DNA of 46,655 bases, taken from NCBI GenBank assembly GCA_934667175.1, contig CAKULN010000023.1, positions 1 through 46,655 on the forward strand, read 5' to 3'. Below are positions 1 through 7,853 of the stretch, piece after piece. The stretch comes from an uncultured Bacteroidales bacterium (GTDB lineage Bacteria; Bacteroidota; Bacteroidia; Bacteroidales; UBA932). The translations under genes were made by a program, and so were the position numbers. The notes beneath the pieces are model-generated. The model did not search any database and was not told where the DNA came from. It saw only the letters and a program-made list of their open reading frames with translations. Position 1 is the first letter of the stretch. Every line of letters begins with the position of its first letter.

Positions 1-27
1 CGATAGCGAAAAAAATGCAGAAAATTC

Positions 28-57
28 TTTGATTTATGAAAAACATCACTAACTTTG
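28..57 (+). promoter_or_regulatory. Bacteroidota-type promoter of the ABC/GntR/DUF2807 operon
   Basis: TTTG at 28-31 is followed after 18 bases by TAACTTTG at 50-57, an exact match to the Bacteroidota -33/-7 consensus. The start site should fall near 63, leaving a leader of about 27 bases before the ATG at 91. The five genes downstream are tightly spaced, so one promoter could serve them all. Confidence 0.7.
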
Positions 58-90
58 CGGTGTATTAATAAACTATTACACTAACAAGAT

Positions 91-921
91 ATGATAGAAA
101 TCAAAAATCTCGCTTTCAGCTACGGCAAGACTCCCGTCCTGAAAAGCATCACGACAAACCTTGAGGAAGGTCGCATCTACGGCCTTCTAGGCGAGAACGG
201 AGTCGGCAAGACCACTCTGCTGACACTTCTGTGCGGCCTGAAGAAAGTGACCGAGGGCAGCATCTCCACAGATGGGGAAAACCCTTTCGACCGCACTCCC
301 ACCCTGCTCCAGAATCAATTCTACCTCCCGGACGAGGTGCTTCCCATCGCCATAAAAGCGGAGAGTTTCGCCAAGGAAAGAGGATCTTTCTGGCCGAACT
401 ACGACCACTCCAAGTTCCTTGAAATCATGAAGGAGTTTGAGAACGACCCAACAAAGAAGATGAACCAGATGTCAGCCGGACAGCTGAAGAAAGTCTACAT
501 CTCGTTGGCTCTGGCCTGTGGCTGCAAGTACATATTCATGGATGAGCCGACGAACGGCCTTGACATCCCTTCCAAGACCCAGTTCCGCAGCGCCATCATG
601 AAGTACACTTCGGATGATTCCACGATCGTCATCTCCACACATCAGGTAAGGGATCTTGAGAACATCATTGACCCGATCATAATCCTTGACCGTCAGGATG
701 TTCTGCTGAACGCTTCCGTGGAAGAGATAACAAGCAAGCTGTACTTCGACTACGGCACCAAGCTCCACACTGAATCCCTTTACAGCGAGCAGCTTCCGGG
801 CGGATTTATCCAGGTATATCCTAACACGACCGGCGAGGACAGCAAGATCAACGTGGAGGCACTATTCAACGCCGTGCACAAGAACAAGGAACTGGTCAAA
901 GGAATGTTCAGCAACAAATAA
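91..921 (+). CDS. ABC transporter ATP-binding protein
   Basis: This is the nucleotide-binding subunit of an ABC transporter and would act on the cytoplasmic face of the inner membrane with the membrane protein encoded directly downstream. Visible motifs are Walker A (GENGVGKTT, about residues 34-42), a variant signature MSAGQ (127-131), Walker B with DEP (151-153) and a switch histidine in STHQ (about 184). The C-terminal ~70 residues are family-variable. The ATG at 91 follows a good promoter. The order ATPase, permease, short GntR regulator is that of YtrA-type operons, which often answer cell-envelope stress or antibiotics; that role is inferred from context and the cargo is unknown. Confidence 0.9.
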   Translation: MIEIKNLAFSYGKTPVLKSITTNLEEGRIYGLLGENGVGKTTLLTLLCGLKKVTEGSISTDGENPFDRTPTLLQNQFYLPDEVLPIAIKAESFAKERGSFWPNYDHSKFLEIMKEFENDPTKKMNQMSAGQLKKVYISLALACGCKYIFMDEPTNGLDIPSKTQFRSAIMKYTSDDSTIVISTHQVRDLENIIDPIIILDRQDVLLNASVEEITSKLYFDYGTKLHTESLYSEQLPGGFIQVYPNTTGEDSKINVEALFNAVHKNKELVKGMFSNK

Positions 922-933
922 GGAGGAATCACA

Positions 934-1761
934 ATGAACAATACATTCAATTTAAGCAGATTCGGGAAATATTTTGTCTACGACCTCAAGAGACAGTGGC
1001 AGAACATCGGGCTTCTGATGCTGATCTTCGCTCTGTTCCCTATCATATTCTACATGCTGTACATGTTTTTCGCGGCACTTTTCGACGGAGGCTTGTGGAA
1101 GATTTTCACTGGGTTAGCCATAGATGGGCCAAACGGAGGCGTCAGGTTCGGAATCTTCGCCCTCATGACGACAATATTCGTGATGCTATACCCATCCAGG
1201 GCCTACGGAGAGATCACAGACAAGGCAAAAGGAGCGGAATGGCTCATGCTTCCGGCGTCAAGGCTGGAGAAATATGTCTCCATGATGCTGAACACACTCG
1301 TTGTCATCCCGATCGTATTCATCGCCGTCTACCTCCTGAGCGACGCTTTCGTCTGCCTGTTCGACAAGTCTTGCGGAGAGTCAATGATATCATTCAGAAT
1401 CAACGAATTGATAAACACGACAGACATCACGATCCCAACCAACGGATTCTGGCTTCTGGCCGCCAACATTGTGGAATATGCGATCATATTCCTTCTCGGA
1501 GGCTTGATATTCAAGAAATGGAAAGTGGTGGGCACCGTGATTGTGATCTTCGCTTTGGGAATGGTATTCTCGTTCCTGGCTAGTGTCTTCTTCACCAATG
1601 TTGACCTTGTGTCGCTCGGAGATTGGTTCTCAGATTGGGTAATCCGTCATGCCGACAGTCTTGACGTCTGGCTCAACGCCTTTATCAACTTCTGGCTTCT
1701 GTTGATCCTGACCATTTGCGGGACATGGTCATGGTTCAGAATCAAAAGGATGCAACATTAA
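934..1761 (+). CDS. ABC transporter membrane subunit, ABC-2-like
   Basis: The protein has 275 residues with about six hydrophobic segments (near residues 24-46, 72-86, 110-130, 170-190, 200-220 and 245-262), as in small ABC-2-type permeases. It begins 12 bases after the ATPase gene behind an AGGAGG-like site, so the two are almost certainly co-translated partners. No substrate-binding or extracellular domain is seen, which fits an exporter or a drug/peptide resistance pump better than an importer. The family assignment rests on topology and neighbours rather than on a sharp motif. Confidence 0.75.
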   Translation: MNNTFNLSRFGKYFVYDLKRQWQNIGLLMLIFALFPIIFYMLYMFFAALFDGGLWKIFTGLAIDGPNGGVRFGIFALMTTIFVMLYPSRAYGEITDKAKGAEWLMLPASRLEKYVSMMLNTLVVIPIVFIAVYLLSDAFVCLFDKSCGESMISFRINELINTTDITIPTNGFWLLAANIVEYAIIFLLGGLIFKKWKVVGTVIVIFALGMVFSFLASVFFTNVDLVSLGDWFSDWVIRHADSLDVWLNAFINFWLLLILTICGTWSWFRIKRMQH

Positions 1762-1773
1762 TGATTTTTGACC

Positions 1774-2118
1774 ATGGAATTCAATTCAAACAAAGCGATC
1801 TACCTACAGATCAGCGACATGATCTGCGAGAAGATTCTCTCAGGCGAGCTGAAGACCGATGACAGAATCCCCTCGGTGCGGGAATATGGAGCCTCGATCG
1901 GCGTGAACCCCAACACGGTGATGCGAACCTACGAGAAGCTCACCAACGAGGGCATCATCTACAACAAGCGCGGCATCGGCTACTTCATCAGCGAAGGTGC
2001 CAAGGACATAGTGCTTGCGAACGACAGGAAGGAGTTCCTCGAAGTCGAGTTGCCGTCCTTCCTCAAGAAGGCGGAACTTCTAGGACTCGACCCGAAGGAA
2101 TTGCTGATCAAGCGTTAA
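1774..2118 (+). CDS. GntR-family transcriptional regulator, YtrA-like
   Basis: The protein has 114 residues and consists of an N-terminal winged helix-turn-helix of the GntR type (IPSVREYGASIGVNPNTV is the recognition region, about residues 32-49) followed by only a short helical tail. This lack of a ligand-sensing domain is typical of the YtrA subgroup, which usually represses its own ABC transporter operon. I chose the ATG at 1774 over an in-frame TTG at 1768. It lies 12 bases after the permease gene and probably binds near the promoter at 28-57. The inducer cannot be told from the sequence. Confidence 0.85.
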   Translation: MEFNSNKAIYLQISDMICEKILSGELKTDDRIPSVREYGASIGVNPNTVMRTYEKLTNEGIIYNKRGIGYFISEGAKDIVLANDRKEFLEVELPSFLKKAELLGLDPKELLIKR

Positions 2119-2142
2119 AAGAATATATAGGTAATTTGATTT

Positions 2143-2955
2143 ATGAATATTATGAGAATATTTAAGAATATCCTGACCGCCGCGGCGCTGGTACTTATGG
2201 CGGCGGGCCTGTCATCCTGCTACTTCAGGCTCAGCGATGACGCGAAAAAACAGTTCAAATACGACCTGCGATACAGGGTTTCCGACCGCGGCGGAAAGAT
2301 CGACACGGTCACCCGCAATGTCGGGAAGTTTAATTCGATAGACCTCGACATCCTGCTCAATGACATGATATTTGTCCAGGCAGAGGATGAGTTCAAGGTC
2401 GAGGTCATCGCCTACGACAATCTCATCGACTCCATCCACACCACAAACGACAATGGAGTGCTTCGGATCTACAACAGCAAGTATAACTCAGAAATCCAAG
2501 GGATGACACAAGTACGTGTTTATGCTCCGTCAGTCAGCGGCATCACCAACAGAGGCAGTGGTAACATACGGATCTCCGAATACTCTGGAGACTCTCTGAG
2601 AATAGATACTATCGGTTCAGGAGACCTCGTGGCTTTCAACATCGAGATTTCGGGGAAACTGACTGTCAAGGGTACCGGAAGCGGAGACCATAAACTCAAG
2701 CATATCAGCGCAAGTGAAATGATCATTGACAAAAAAGGCTCTGGAGACGGAGAGTACAACGACCTGAATGTTGGCACGCTATCTGTAGCGTCCAAAGGTT
2801 CGGGAGACACGACGCTTTCCGGCAAGGCCGATTCGGTCATATTCAACAAGGCAGGTTCCGGCGACATTGATGCCAGCGGACTGAAGGCCAAGCATGTCAA
2901 CTCCCGGGAAAGCGGAAGCGGAGACCTTACGATCAACAGGGAATCAGTTAAGTGA
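2143..2955 (+). CDS. DUF2807 (GIN-domain) lipoprotein
   Basis: This is a predicted surface or periplasmic lipoprotein of 270 residues. The N-terminus has a hydrophobic stretch ending in a lipobox LSSC at about residues 23-26. The rest is a DUF2807 domain, an adhesin-head-like right-handed beta-helix, with about seven GSG(D/N) turns spaced 15-25 residues apart. It follows the GntR gene by 24 bases and is followed at once by a second DUF2807 gene. The start has three GAATAT hexamers within 25 bases and an alternative ATG at 2152. The molecular function of this family is not established. Confidence 0.8.
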   Translation: MNIMRIFKNILTAAALVLMAAGLSSCYFRLSDDAKKQFKYDLRYRVSDRGGKIDTVTRNVGKFNSIDLDILLNDMIFVQAEDEFKVEVIAYDNLIDSIHTTNDNGVLRIYNSKYNSEIQGMTQVRVYAPSVSGITNRGSGNIRISEYSGDSLRIDTIGSGDLVAFNIEISGKLTVKGTGSGDHKLKHISASEMIIDKKGSGDGEYNDLNVGTLSVASKGSGDTTLSGKADSVIFNKAGSGDIDASGLKAKHVNSRESGSGDLTINRESVK

Positions 2956-2963
2956 TAATCTCA

Positions 2964-3710
2964 ATGAATATGCGAAAGACATTATTTCACATCGCGGCCG
3001 TGGCACTGCTCGGCCTGACATCGACAGGCATTATTGACGCCAGAACCGACAGCGATGATGACGAGTGCAAGACCAAGACCTACGATGTAGGCACAATTTC
3101 GTCCATCGATGCCAATGGCCTCTTCAGCGTTACCTACGAACAGACCTCCGGCGACACGGAAGTCTCGGTCAAGACCAAGGACAAGGTGTTCGAATACCTT
3201 GAGGTAAAGAACGACAACGGAAAGCTCGTTCTCAAGCTGAACCTGAAGGAAGGCAAGGGCTACTCCCTTTCTCCAATCGAAGTCAAGGTCCGCACCAAGC
3301 ATTTGACCTATGTGGAGTTGTCAGGTTCCGGCAGTTTCACCTGCGAGAGCGGCATCAAGACCGAATCCCTGAAGGTCAGGTCTTCAGGCGCCGGAAGCGT
3401 TGAGATCAAGGATCTGTCAGCCAAGAACTCGATTGAGATAATGACCTCTGGTGCCGGCAAGGTCAATCTGGACGGCGCAAAGGCCAAGGACCTCAGCGTC
3501 GAAATGAACGGAGCAGGTAAAGTGGAAGTCCAGGGAATCGAATCCAAGACCGCAACAGCCATCATCCGCGGCGCCGGCAAGATCACCCTCGGCGGCAAGA
3601 CCGGCACCGCCACCTACAAGTTGAACGGTGTAGGCGTGATCGACGCCGAGTCCCTCAAAGCCGACAACGTCCGCTCCGACCGCGCCGGCATCGGCTCGAT
3701 CCGGTACTAG
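2964..3710 (+). CDS. DUF2807 (GIN-domain) secreted protein
   Basis: A 248-residue paralogue of the preceding gene, with a cleavable-looking signal peptide (about residues 1-24) and no clear lipobox cysteine. DUF2807 beta-helix turns read GSGS, GAGS, GAGK, GAGK, GAGK, GVGV and GIGS along residues ~115-245. I chose the ATG at 2964, 8 bases after the previous stop; an in-frame GTG at 2952 would overlap that stop. It is the last gene of the five-gene operon and is followed by an imperfect hairpin. Paired GIN-domain genes next to an ABC/GntR unit suggest a cell-envelope role, but no biochemical activity can be assigned. Confidence 0.75.
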   Translation: MNMRKTLFHIAAVALLGLTSTGIIDARTDSDDDECKTKTYDVGTISSIDANGLFSVTYEQTSGDTEVSVKTKDKVFEYLEVKNDNGKLVLKLNLKEGKGYSLSPIEVKVRTKHLTYVELSGSGSFTCESGIKTESLKVRSSGAGSVEIKDLSAKNSIEIMTSGAGKVNLDGAKAKDLSVEMNGAGKVEVQGIESKTATAIIRGAGKITLGGKTGTATYKLNGVGVIDAESLKADNVRSDRAGIGSIRY

Positions 3711-3730
3711 TCCTCACTATTGGCAAAGCC

Positions 3731-3779
3731 CCCACTCAGTCAGAATTTTCACGTCACCAAAATTCTTGGATTGAGTGGG
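3731..3779 (+). terminator. Imperfect long hairpin after the DUF2807 operon
   Basis: CCCACTCA and AGAATTTT (3731-3749) pair with AAAATTCT and TGAGTGGG (3759-3779) around a short loop with small internal mismatches. It starts about 20 bases after the operon stop codon, so it may end transcription, though it lacks a clean poly-T tail. It could also be a decayed repeat. Confidence 0.45.
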
Positions 3780-3819
3780 AGTATTCGTTTATCTCTAATG
3801 TTTGGCCGTACGTAATATC

Positions 3820-3874
3820 GCTTCGACAGGCTCAGCGACCACAATAGTCCGGTCACTGAGCCTGCCGAAGTGAC
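3820..3874. repeat. REP-like palindrome pair (REP-A)
   Basis: CTTCGACAGGCTCAGCGACC (3821-3840) faces an inverted copy, GGTCACTGAGCCTGCCGAAG (3851-3870), across ten bases, giving a hairpin with about 20-base arms and few mismatches. The same palindrome recurs at 3939-3963, 41546-41671, 44451-44475 and, in coding sequence, 31144-31251. It is a short interspersed intergenic repeat of the REP/BIME kind. Confidence 0.8.
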
Positions 3875-3938
3875 AATATAACGGAACTACGTAACAGCAG
3901 GCAATGGCCATAATGCTTATCATAGGGCACTGAAGTCC

Positions 3939-3963
3939 GGTCACTGAGCCTGCCGAAGTGACC
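3939..3963. repeat. Single REP-A copy
   Basis: This is one half-element of the REP-A family, identical over about 23 bases to the inverted arm at 3851-3874. It lies just before the hairpin element that begins near 4001. No partner arm was seen within 60 bases. Confidence 0.75.
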
Positions 3964-4000
3964 GATGCCAAAGAAACGCCTTAGCCCATCACCGCCCTGT

Positions 4001-4150
4001 TTTACAAAACGCCTTCAGGCCAATCGGCCACAGAACGTCACCAATCAATGAATATGCTGAAAAACTCTTGGGTTAACTTAAGACTTTTTCAGCATATTCC
4101 TTATTCTACGGCGTTCAGTTCAAGGTAGAGCTGAAAGCGATTTATAAAAA
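4001..4150. repeat. Hairpin element (REP-B) copy 1, next to the RAYT gene
   Basis: This ~150-bp element has imperfect terminal inverted repeats (an AAACGCCTTCAG-type end at 4007-4018 and its complement around 4131-4145) and a strong central hairpin with perfect 15-base arms at 4050-4064 and 4085-4099. Each arm begins with GAATAT. It ends about 50 bp downstream of the transposase-like gene, and a second copy in the same orientation lies at 6017-6165. The architecture resembles a REP or MITE mobilised by a Y1/HUH enzyme. Confidence 0.8.
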
Positions 4151-4197
4151 ATGAGATAGGGATCGAGCGCTCTTTCGTCCTGCAGAGCGATCCGATG

Positions 4198-5166
4198 TCA
4201 GCTGGTCTTTCCGAAAAGGGATTCAAGAATATTCTTATCCAGCATTGTGACACGGCTGAGGACTGACAATGAATATGTGCGCCTGTCACCCCAAAGTTTC
4301 TGAGCGACGGCAACCCGCTGCTCCACACTGGCTTTCGTGACCGAAGTCAATCCCCACAATGCGCCACAGATAGCCTTGGCTTCCCTTCTCAGTTCGGTTT
4401 CGGAAGCCCGATGAACCACAATGGTCGATGAACACTCACGATCAATGGCAGCCTCGACATCTTTCTTCTGGCTCATAAACGCAAGGAAAGCCCTTGGGCT
4501 CTTGAACAACGCCTCGGCCGATTTCCAATCGACATAAGAATGGGGCAGAAGTTTGCCTTCTTCATCGCAGCGCCACGCCTCCGGCAAGGCAGTCAATGTA
4601 TGGAACATTGACCGGCGGGTCAGGACTGGATATTCGGAGATTCTTTTTCCTCTTTCGGTCCAAAGGTCATGATCCACGAAATATATGTCCCCCGGTCCCC
4701 ACTCATACACCCAAGGAGCCAACGGGAATCCAGCGGCGATGGCGTTCCTATAGACATACATAAACTTTGTCTTCAATTCATTCTCCGTGAATATAGGATC
4801 GCTACTGACTTGTATCCTTCCATTGACCGCATGACGTCTATTTGTGCGTGTAAGGTACGACTCAAATTTCACTCCTACGGAACGCGCGAACCTGTCACAA
4901 TTCTGTCGTCGCCCCTTAGCAATAAGATGGAAATGAGTGCCCATGACCTGCATCACAAGGATAGTCACGTCACATTGGAACGCCGTCACCGCAAGGACAT
5001 TCATTCCAAAGATGTAATCCTCGCGTGAATCGAAGAGCAAACTGACATTCGTTCCGTCGGAATAGATGTGGGCATATCCCTCGACAGGTTTATCAACCCA
5101 ACCTGACAGTGACGGACTCTGTGTCCCGGCTCCGGAAACGTCACTATGATCTCTGCTGTCTTTCAT
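4198..5166 (-). CDS. REP-associated tyrosine transposase (RAYT)-like protein, Y1/HUH family
   Basis: The protein has 322 residues. Residues ~75-81 read GTHFHLI, a variant of the RAYT histidine motif (commonly PNHxHLL), giving H78 and H80 of a HUH nuclease. Residues 137-146 (YVYRNAIAAG) match the region carrying the catalytic tyrosine (commonly YIHxNPVRAG), so Y137 is the likely nucleophile. The C-terminal ~100 residues resemble the helical extension found in many RAYTs. Members of the family bind and nick palindromic REP hairpins and are thought to spread them. The gene is single, lies between two copies of a hairpin element and close to a second palindrome family, and a TATGTTTG box (5206-5213) lies upstream. 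The canonical motifs are diverged, so the enzyme may be specialised or inactive. Confidence 0.75.
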   Translation of the reverse strand: MKDSRDHSDVSGAGTQSPSLSGWVDKPVEGYAHIYSDGTNVSLLFDSREDYIFGMNVLAVTAFQCDVTILVMQVMGTHFHLIAKGRRQNCDRFARSVGVKFESYLTRTNRRHAVNGRIQVSSDPIFTENELKTKFMYVYRNAIAAGFPLAPWVYEWGPGDIYFVDHDLWTERGKRISEYPVLTRRSMFHTLTALPEAWRCDEEGKLLPHSYVDWKSAEALFKSPRAFLAFMSQKKDVEAAIDRECSSTIVVHRASETELRREAKAICGALWGLTSVTKASVEQRVAVAQKLWGDRRTYSLSVLSRVTMLDKNILESLFGKTS

Positions 5167-5205
5167 AATACAATATGGTTAATGGTTCAAGCACAAGTGA
5201 TTCTG

Positions 5206-5213
5206 CAAACATA
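5206..5213 (-). promoter_or_regulatory. Possible -7 box for the RAYT-like gene
   Basis: On the minus strand this reads TATGTTTG, matching TAnnTTTG. Only a weak -33 match (ATTG) lies about 20 bases upstream. The predicted start site near 5200 leaves a leader of about 34 bases. Confidence 0.4.
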
Positions 5214-5506
5214 GGACAAAAATCACAGGTTCGCAATGAATCAAAAAAAACATATCAAAAGTTTTTCTGTTTTTTATCAAGACAGCATAAATATCAGCAT
5301 CAATAAAGTTTAAATTTTATCTGCGAAAAAGATTTTTCCTTACTTTCGGACAATCAGGATGGTCGCAATAGGCGATGAAGATACTGAGTTCTCACGGTTT
5401 TCACTATATTCATACAAGAGAGTGCAAGAAATCCGTAAGACTGGATTTAGAATAATGTCGTTGGGTCACAAACGCCAATCAATCTGATGATACAAAGTAC
5501 AATACT
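5214..5506. other. AT-rich intergenic region between the divergent RAYT and lipoprotein genes
   Basis: About 300 bases without a supported gene. It is clearly more AT-rich than its surroundings. A reading frame of 42 codons (5359-5487, plus strand) starts a few bases after a TACTTTCG sequence at 5341 but has no recognisable product and no clear -33 box, so I do not call it a gene. No repeat was seen here. Confidence 0.5.
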
Positions 5507-6010
5507 ATGAACATAATGAAAAACCTATTGGCCGCTGCCTTTGCACTGCTGCCCGTCACTTCATGCGAGTATTTCTATTCACTTGATCTTGAGAATCAAT
5601 TCGAAAAGGGGATCTACATCTGGTCGCAGGAAACCGGGCTCAAGACGAGAGATAACCCAACCTCACTGGATGAGCTTGACAGCAAATGGTACCTCCATTA
5701 CGTCAAACCAGGCGACATGGGTTCATTCGCAGACATGATGGGATGGAAAAACGAAAGCTCACAGAGCATTGTGGATGGAGCATTCGCCAACACAGATACA
5801 TTGATGATAGCCATTTTTGATGCGGAGGAACTTGACAGCAACTGGGGCAGGGGGAAGATGTCCGACTATGTCATCCAAAAGTACTGGCTTACCAAAGACG
5901 ATGTCATCGAAAGCGACAACAAGACACTTAAGCGGATCTCATTCCCACCCAATGAGGGCATGAAATCTGTCAGGATGGATCCTGTCTATGGCACATACCA
6001 CACCAAGTAA
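5507..6010 (+). CDS. Small lipoprotein of unknown function
   Basis: The product has 167 residues with a hydrophobic N-terminus ending in lipobox VTSC (about residues 17-20), so it should be lipid-anchored in the envelope. The mature part is soluble, with many aromatic and acidic residues, and ends with PVYGTYHTK. I do not recognise a domain. ATG at 5507 and ATG at 5516 are both possible starts; both leave the lipobox intact. The gene lies alone between the RAYT-like gene and the second hairpin element, so it is either a passenger of that island or a bystander. Confidence 0.7.
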   Translation: MNIMKNLLAAAFALLPVTSCEYFYSLDLENQFEKGIYIWSQETGLKTRDNPTSLDELDSKWYLHYVKPGDMGSFADMMGWKNESSQSIVDGAFANTDTLMIAIFDAEELDSNWGRGKMSDYVIQKYWLTKDDVIESDNKTLKRISFPPNEGMKSVRMDPVYGTYHTK

Positions 6011-6016
6011 CAAGGC

Positions 6017-6165
6017 TTTACGAAACGCCTTCAGCCAAATCGGCCACAGAGCTTTACGAATCAATGAATATGCTGAAAAAGTCTAAAATTAGCCCATGAC
6101 TTTTTCAGCATATTCCTTATTCTATAGCGTTCAGCCCCAATATCGGCTGAAAGTGTTTTGCAAAA
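6017..6165. repeat. Hairpin element (REP-B) copy 2
   Basis: This is the second copy of the element at 4001-4150, in the same orientation and of similar length. The central hairpin has perfect 18-base arms (6066-6083 and 6098-6115), three bases longer than in copy 1, each starting with GAATAT. Outer ends AAACGCCTTCAGCC (6023-6036) and its near-complement at 6145-6158 form a terminal inverted repeat matching at about 12 of 14 bases, and TTCAGCC/GGCTGAA pair near the right end. The two copies flank the RAYT-like and lipoprotein genes. Confidence 0.85.
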
Positions 6166-6406
6166 GGAAGAATATCGCTTGCATGCTATGATAAAGTGGC
6201 TGACGACGTAGCCCTCATGGATCATAGAACAACGGATCGGCGATGCGCGCGAGCGCCTGCAGCTGGTTATTCGACAAGTTCAGCGGCTGGCCACGAGACA
6301 CTAATGGTGACAGAGATGTGCTTGTCTTCTAAGTGGTCGCTGAGATTGTCGAAGCGGCAGTTGGCTCGGCAGACTATCAACCGGCGTAGGACAGCCAAGG
6401 TGGCGA
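6166..6406. other. Intergenic remnant region before pdxB
   Basis: No supported gene. The short open frames here have no recognisable features and run over the 3' end of pdxB. A degenerate stretch near 6269-6290 (TTCGACAAGTTCAGCG) resembles the REP-A palindrome. The rest may be decayed repeat sequence. Confidence 0.4.
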
Positions 6407-7453
6407 TCAGAAAATGTAGAACTCGCGGCGGTACTGGTAGTTGGAGCGTAGGGACTCGAAATTCTCGGGAGCCATGCGGAACATGAAATCGTCGGTGAAG
6501 ATCGGGTAGTTGTACTGGAGGACGGAGGCCACCTCACCTTGGGACTTACCCTTCAAGTCAAGACGTATTGATTCAAGATCAATTATTTCAGTCTTCGGAA
6601 AGAAATCATACAGGGGCTCGATGCCAAAGAAGCGGGCCAGGGCGCGTACAGCCATCGTCGTGCCGTTCTGTTTGCCTTGGTAGGAATAGCCGGCGATGTG
6701 CGGCGTGGCGATGTCCACCATATTCAGAAGCTCACGGTCGATGTTCGGCTCATTGTTCCAAGTGTCGATGATCACAGGTCCCAACTTCGGAATAGCCCGC
6801 TTCAAGGCAGCCTCGTCCACAACCTCACCCCTGGAAGCGTTGATGAATATCGTCCCAGGCTTCATCATAGCGAAGAACTCATCGTTCGCCATCCCTTTTG
6901 TCGTCTCATTCAGAGGCACATGCATGGTCACGATGTCCGCGTTGGACAGAAGGTAATCCAGCGTGCAGAAACCTTCCATTCCCTCCTCAGCCATGCGGGG
7001 AGGATCGTTCTTAAGCACCTTGAATCCGAGGGAACCAGCCACGGAATCGACACGCCGGCCGACATTGCCGACACCGATGATACCCAATTTGCATCCCTCC
7101 AGACGGATGGCCTTGCGAGCAGCCACACCATAAAGGGCAGAGAACACGTAATTCATCACTCCACCCGCATTGCAGCCGGCCGAGTTTCGGGCGACAATCC
7201 CTTTCTCGTTGCAATATGGAAGATCAATGTGATCCATTCCGATGGTGGCCGTGGCTATGAACTTCACCGGAGTACCCTCCAACAACGCCGCGTCACACTT
7301 CGTTCTGGTCCTGATGATCAGCGCGTCAGCGTTCATGGCGTCTTCATGGGAGATGGCGCGGCCTTCCATGTACCTGACATCAGCATACGGCTCCAAAACC
7401 CCTTCGATAAACGGAATCGCCTGATCTATTATGATTCTGATCTTGTTGCCCAT
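6407..7453 (-). CDS. pdxB: 4-phosphoerythronate dehydrogenase
   Basis: The enzyme oxidises 4-phospho-D-erythronate with NAD in the DXP-dependent route to pyridoxal 5'-phosphate. The 348-residue product shows the D-2-hydroxyacid dehydrogenase fold: an N-terminal substrate domain (IIRTRTKCDAALLEG), the nucleotide-binding motif GVGNVG (about residues 118-123), the catalytic Arg in NASRGE and the catalytic His in TPHIAGYS. The C-terminal ~80 residues fit the PdxB dimerisation domain. I took the ATG at 7453, which follows a purine-rich stretch; an upstream in-frame TTG is less likely. It follows recF and dciA with a 53-base gap and is probably transcribed with them. Confidence 0.88.
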   Translation of the reverse strand: MGNKIRIIIDQAIPFIEGVLEPYADVRYMEGRAISHEDAMNADALIIRTRTKCDAALLEGTPVKFIATATIGMDHIDLPYCNEKGIVARNSAGCNAGGVMNYVFSALYGVAARKAIRLEGCKLGIIGVGNVGRRVDSVAGSLGFKVLKNDPPRMAEEGMEGFCTLDYLLSNADIVTMHVPLNETTKGMANDEFFAMMKPGTIFINASRGEVVDEAALKRAIPKLGPVIIDTWNNEPNIDRELLNMVDIATPHIAGYSYQGKQNGTTMAVRALARFFGIEPLYDFFPKTEIIDLESIRLDLKGKSQGEVASVLQYNYPIFTDDFMFRMAPENFESLRSNYQYRREFYIF

Positions 7454-7506
7454 AACCTTCTTCCGATTAAGAAACAAAAAACTCCTGAAATATTAAAGAA
7501 AGATAT

Positions 7507-7851
7507 TCATTTAAGAATCAACTCCTTGACAAACCCAACCTTGTCGTAGTCCTTGACAAACAACTCATCCTTCTCCAAAAACCGGTTCATCGCCTGGATC
7601 AACGCCGGCTTCTGGAACTCAAGATGACTCCGCAGCATCGAGGATGACATCGTGACGTAAAGTTTCCCGTCCCGGTAGAACTTCCGAAGCGTCTGTGCCG
7701 ACACACCCGAAACTGCGTCCCAAGCCGCGAAAACCCGCTGCGTGTTGAGTCCTGCGCTCAGCTTCAAAGCCCTGATGTACAACGGGATAAGTTGATCCAT
7801 CCCCAAAGCCTCCTTGCGGGGCGTCCCCTTGATCTTCTTGAACTCAGCCAT
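7507..7851 (-). CDS. DUF721 protein, DciA-like
   Basis: A 114-residue DUF721 protein. The family contains DciA, which recruits or loads the replicative helicase DnaB in bacteria that lack DnaC/DnaI. The conserved core has the pattern WDAVSG, followed by a LYVTMSSSMLRSHL strand-helix stretch typical of the family. The ATG at 7851 lies two bases after the recF stop codon, so translational coupling is likely. The pairing with recF supports a role in replication or repair. I assign the role by family and have not seen a direct helicase-binding motif. Confidence 0.8.
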   Translation of the reverse strand: MAEFKKIKGTPRKEALGMDQLIPLYIRALKLSAGLNTQRVFAAWDAVSGVSAQTLRKFYRDGKLYVTMSSSMLRSHLEFQKPALIQAMNRFLEKDELFVKDYDKVGFVKELILK

Positions 7852-7853
7852 CG

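Noticed and set aside
5359..5487. A 42-codon frame upstream of the small lipoprotein gene
   Set aside because: A TACTTTCG sequence precedes it, but there is no -33 box, no clear ribosome-binding site and no recognisable protein feature.
3711..6406. A CRISPR array among the repeats
   Set aside because: The repeats are few, palindromic, irregularly spaced and not separated by uniform spacers; no cas gene is present.
6196..6486. A 96-codon plus-strand open frame before pdxB
   Set aside because: It overlaps the 3' end of pdxB, is rich in Arg and Thr, and has no promoter or ribosome site.
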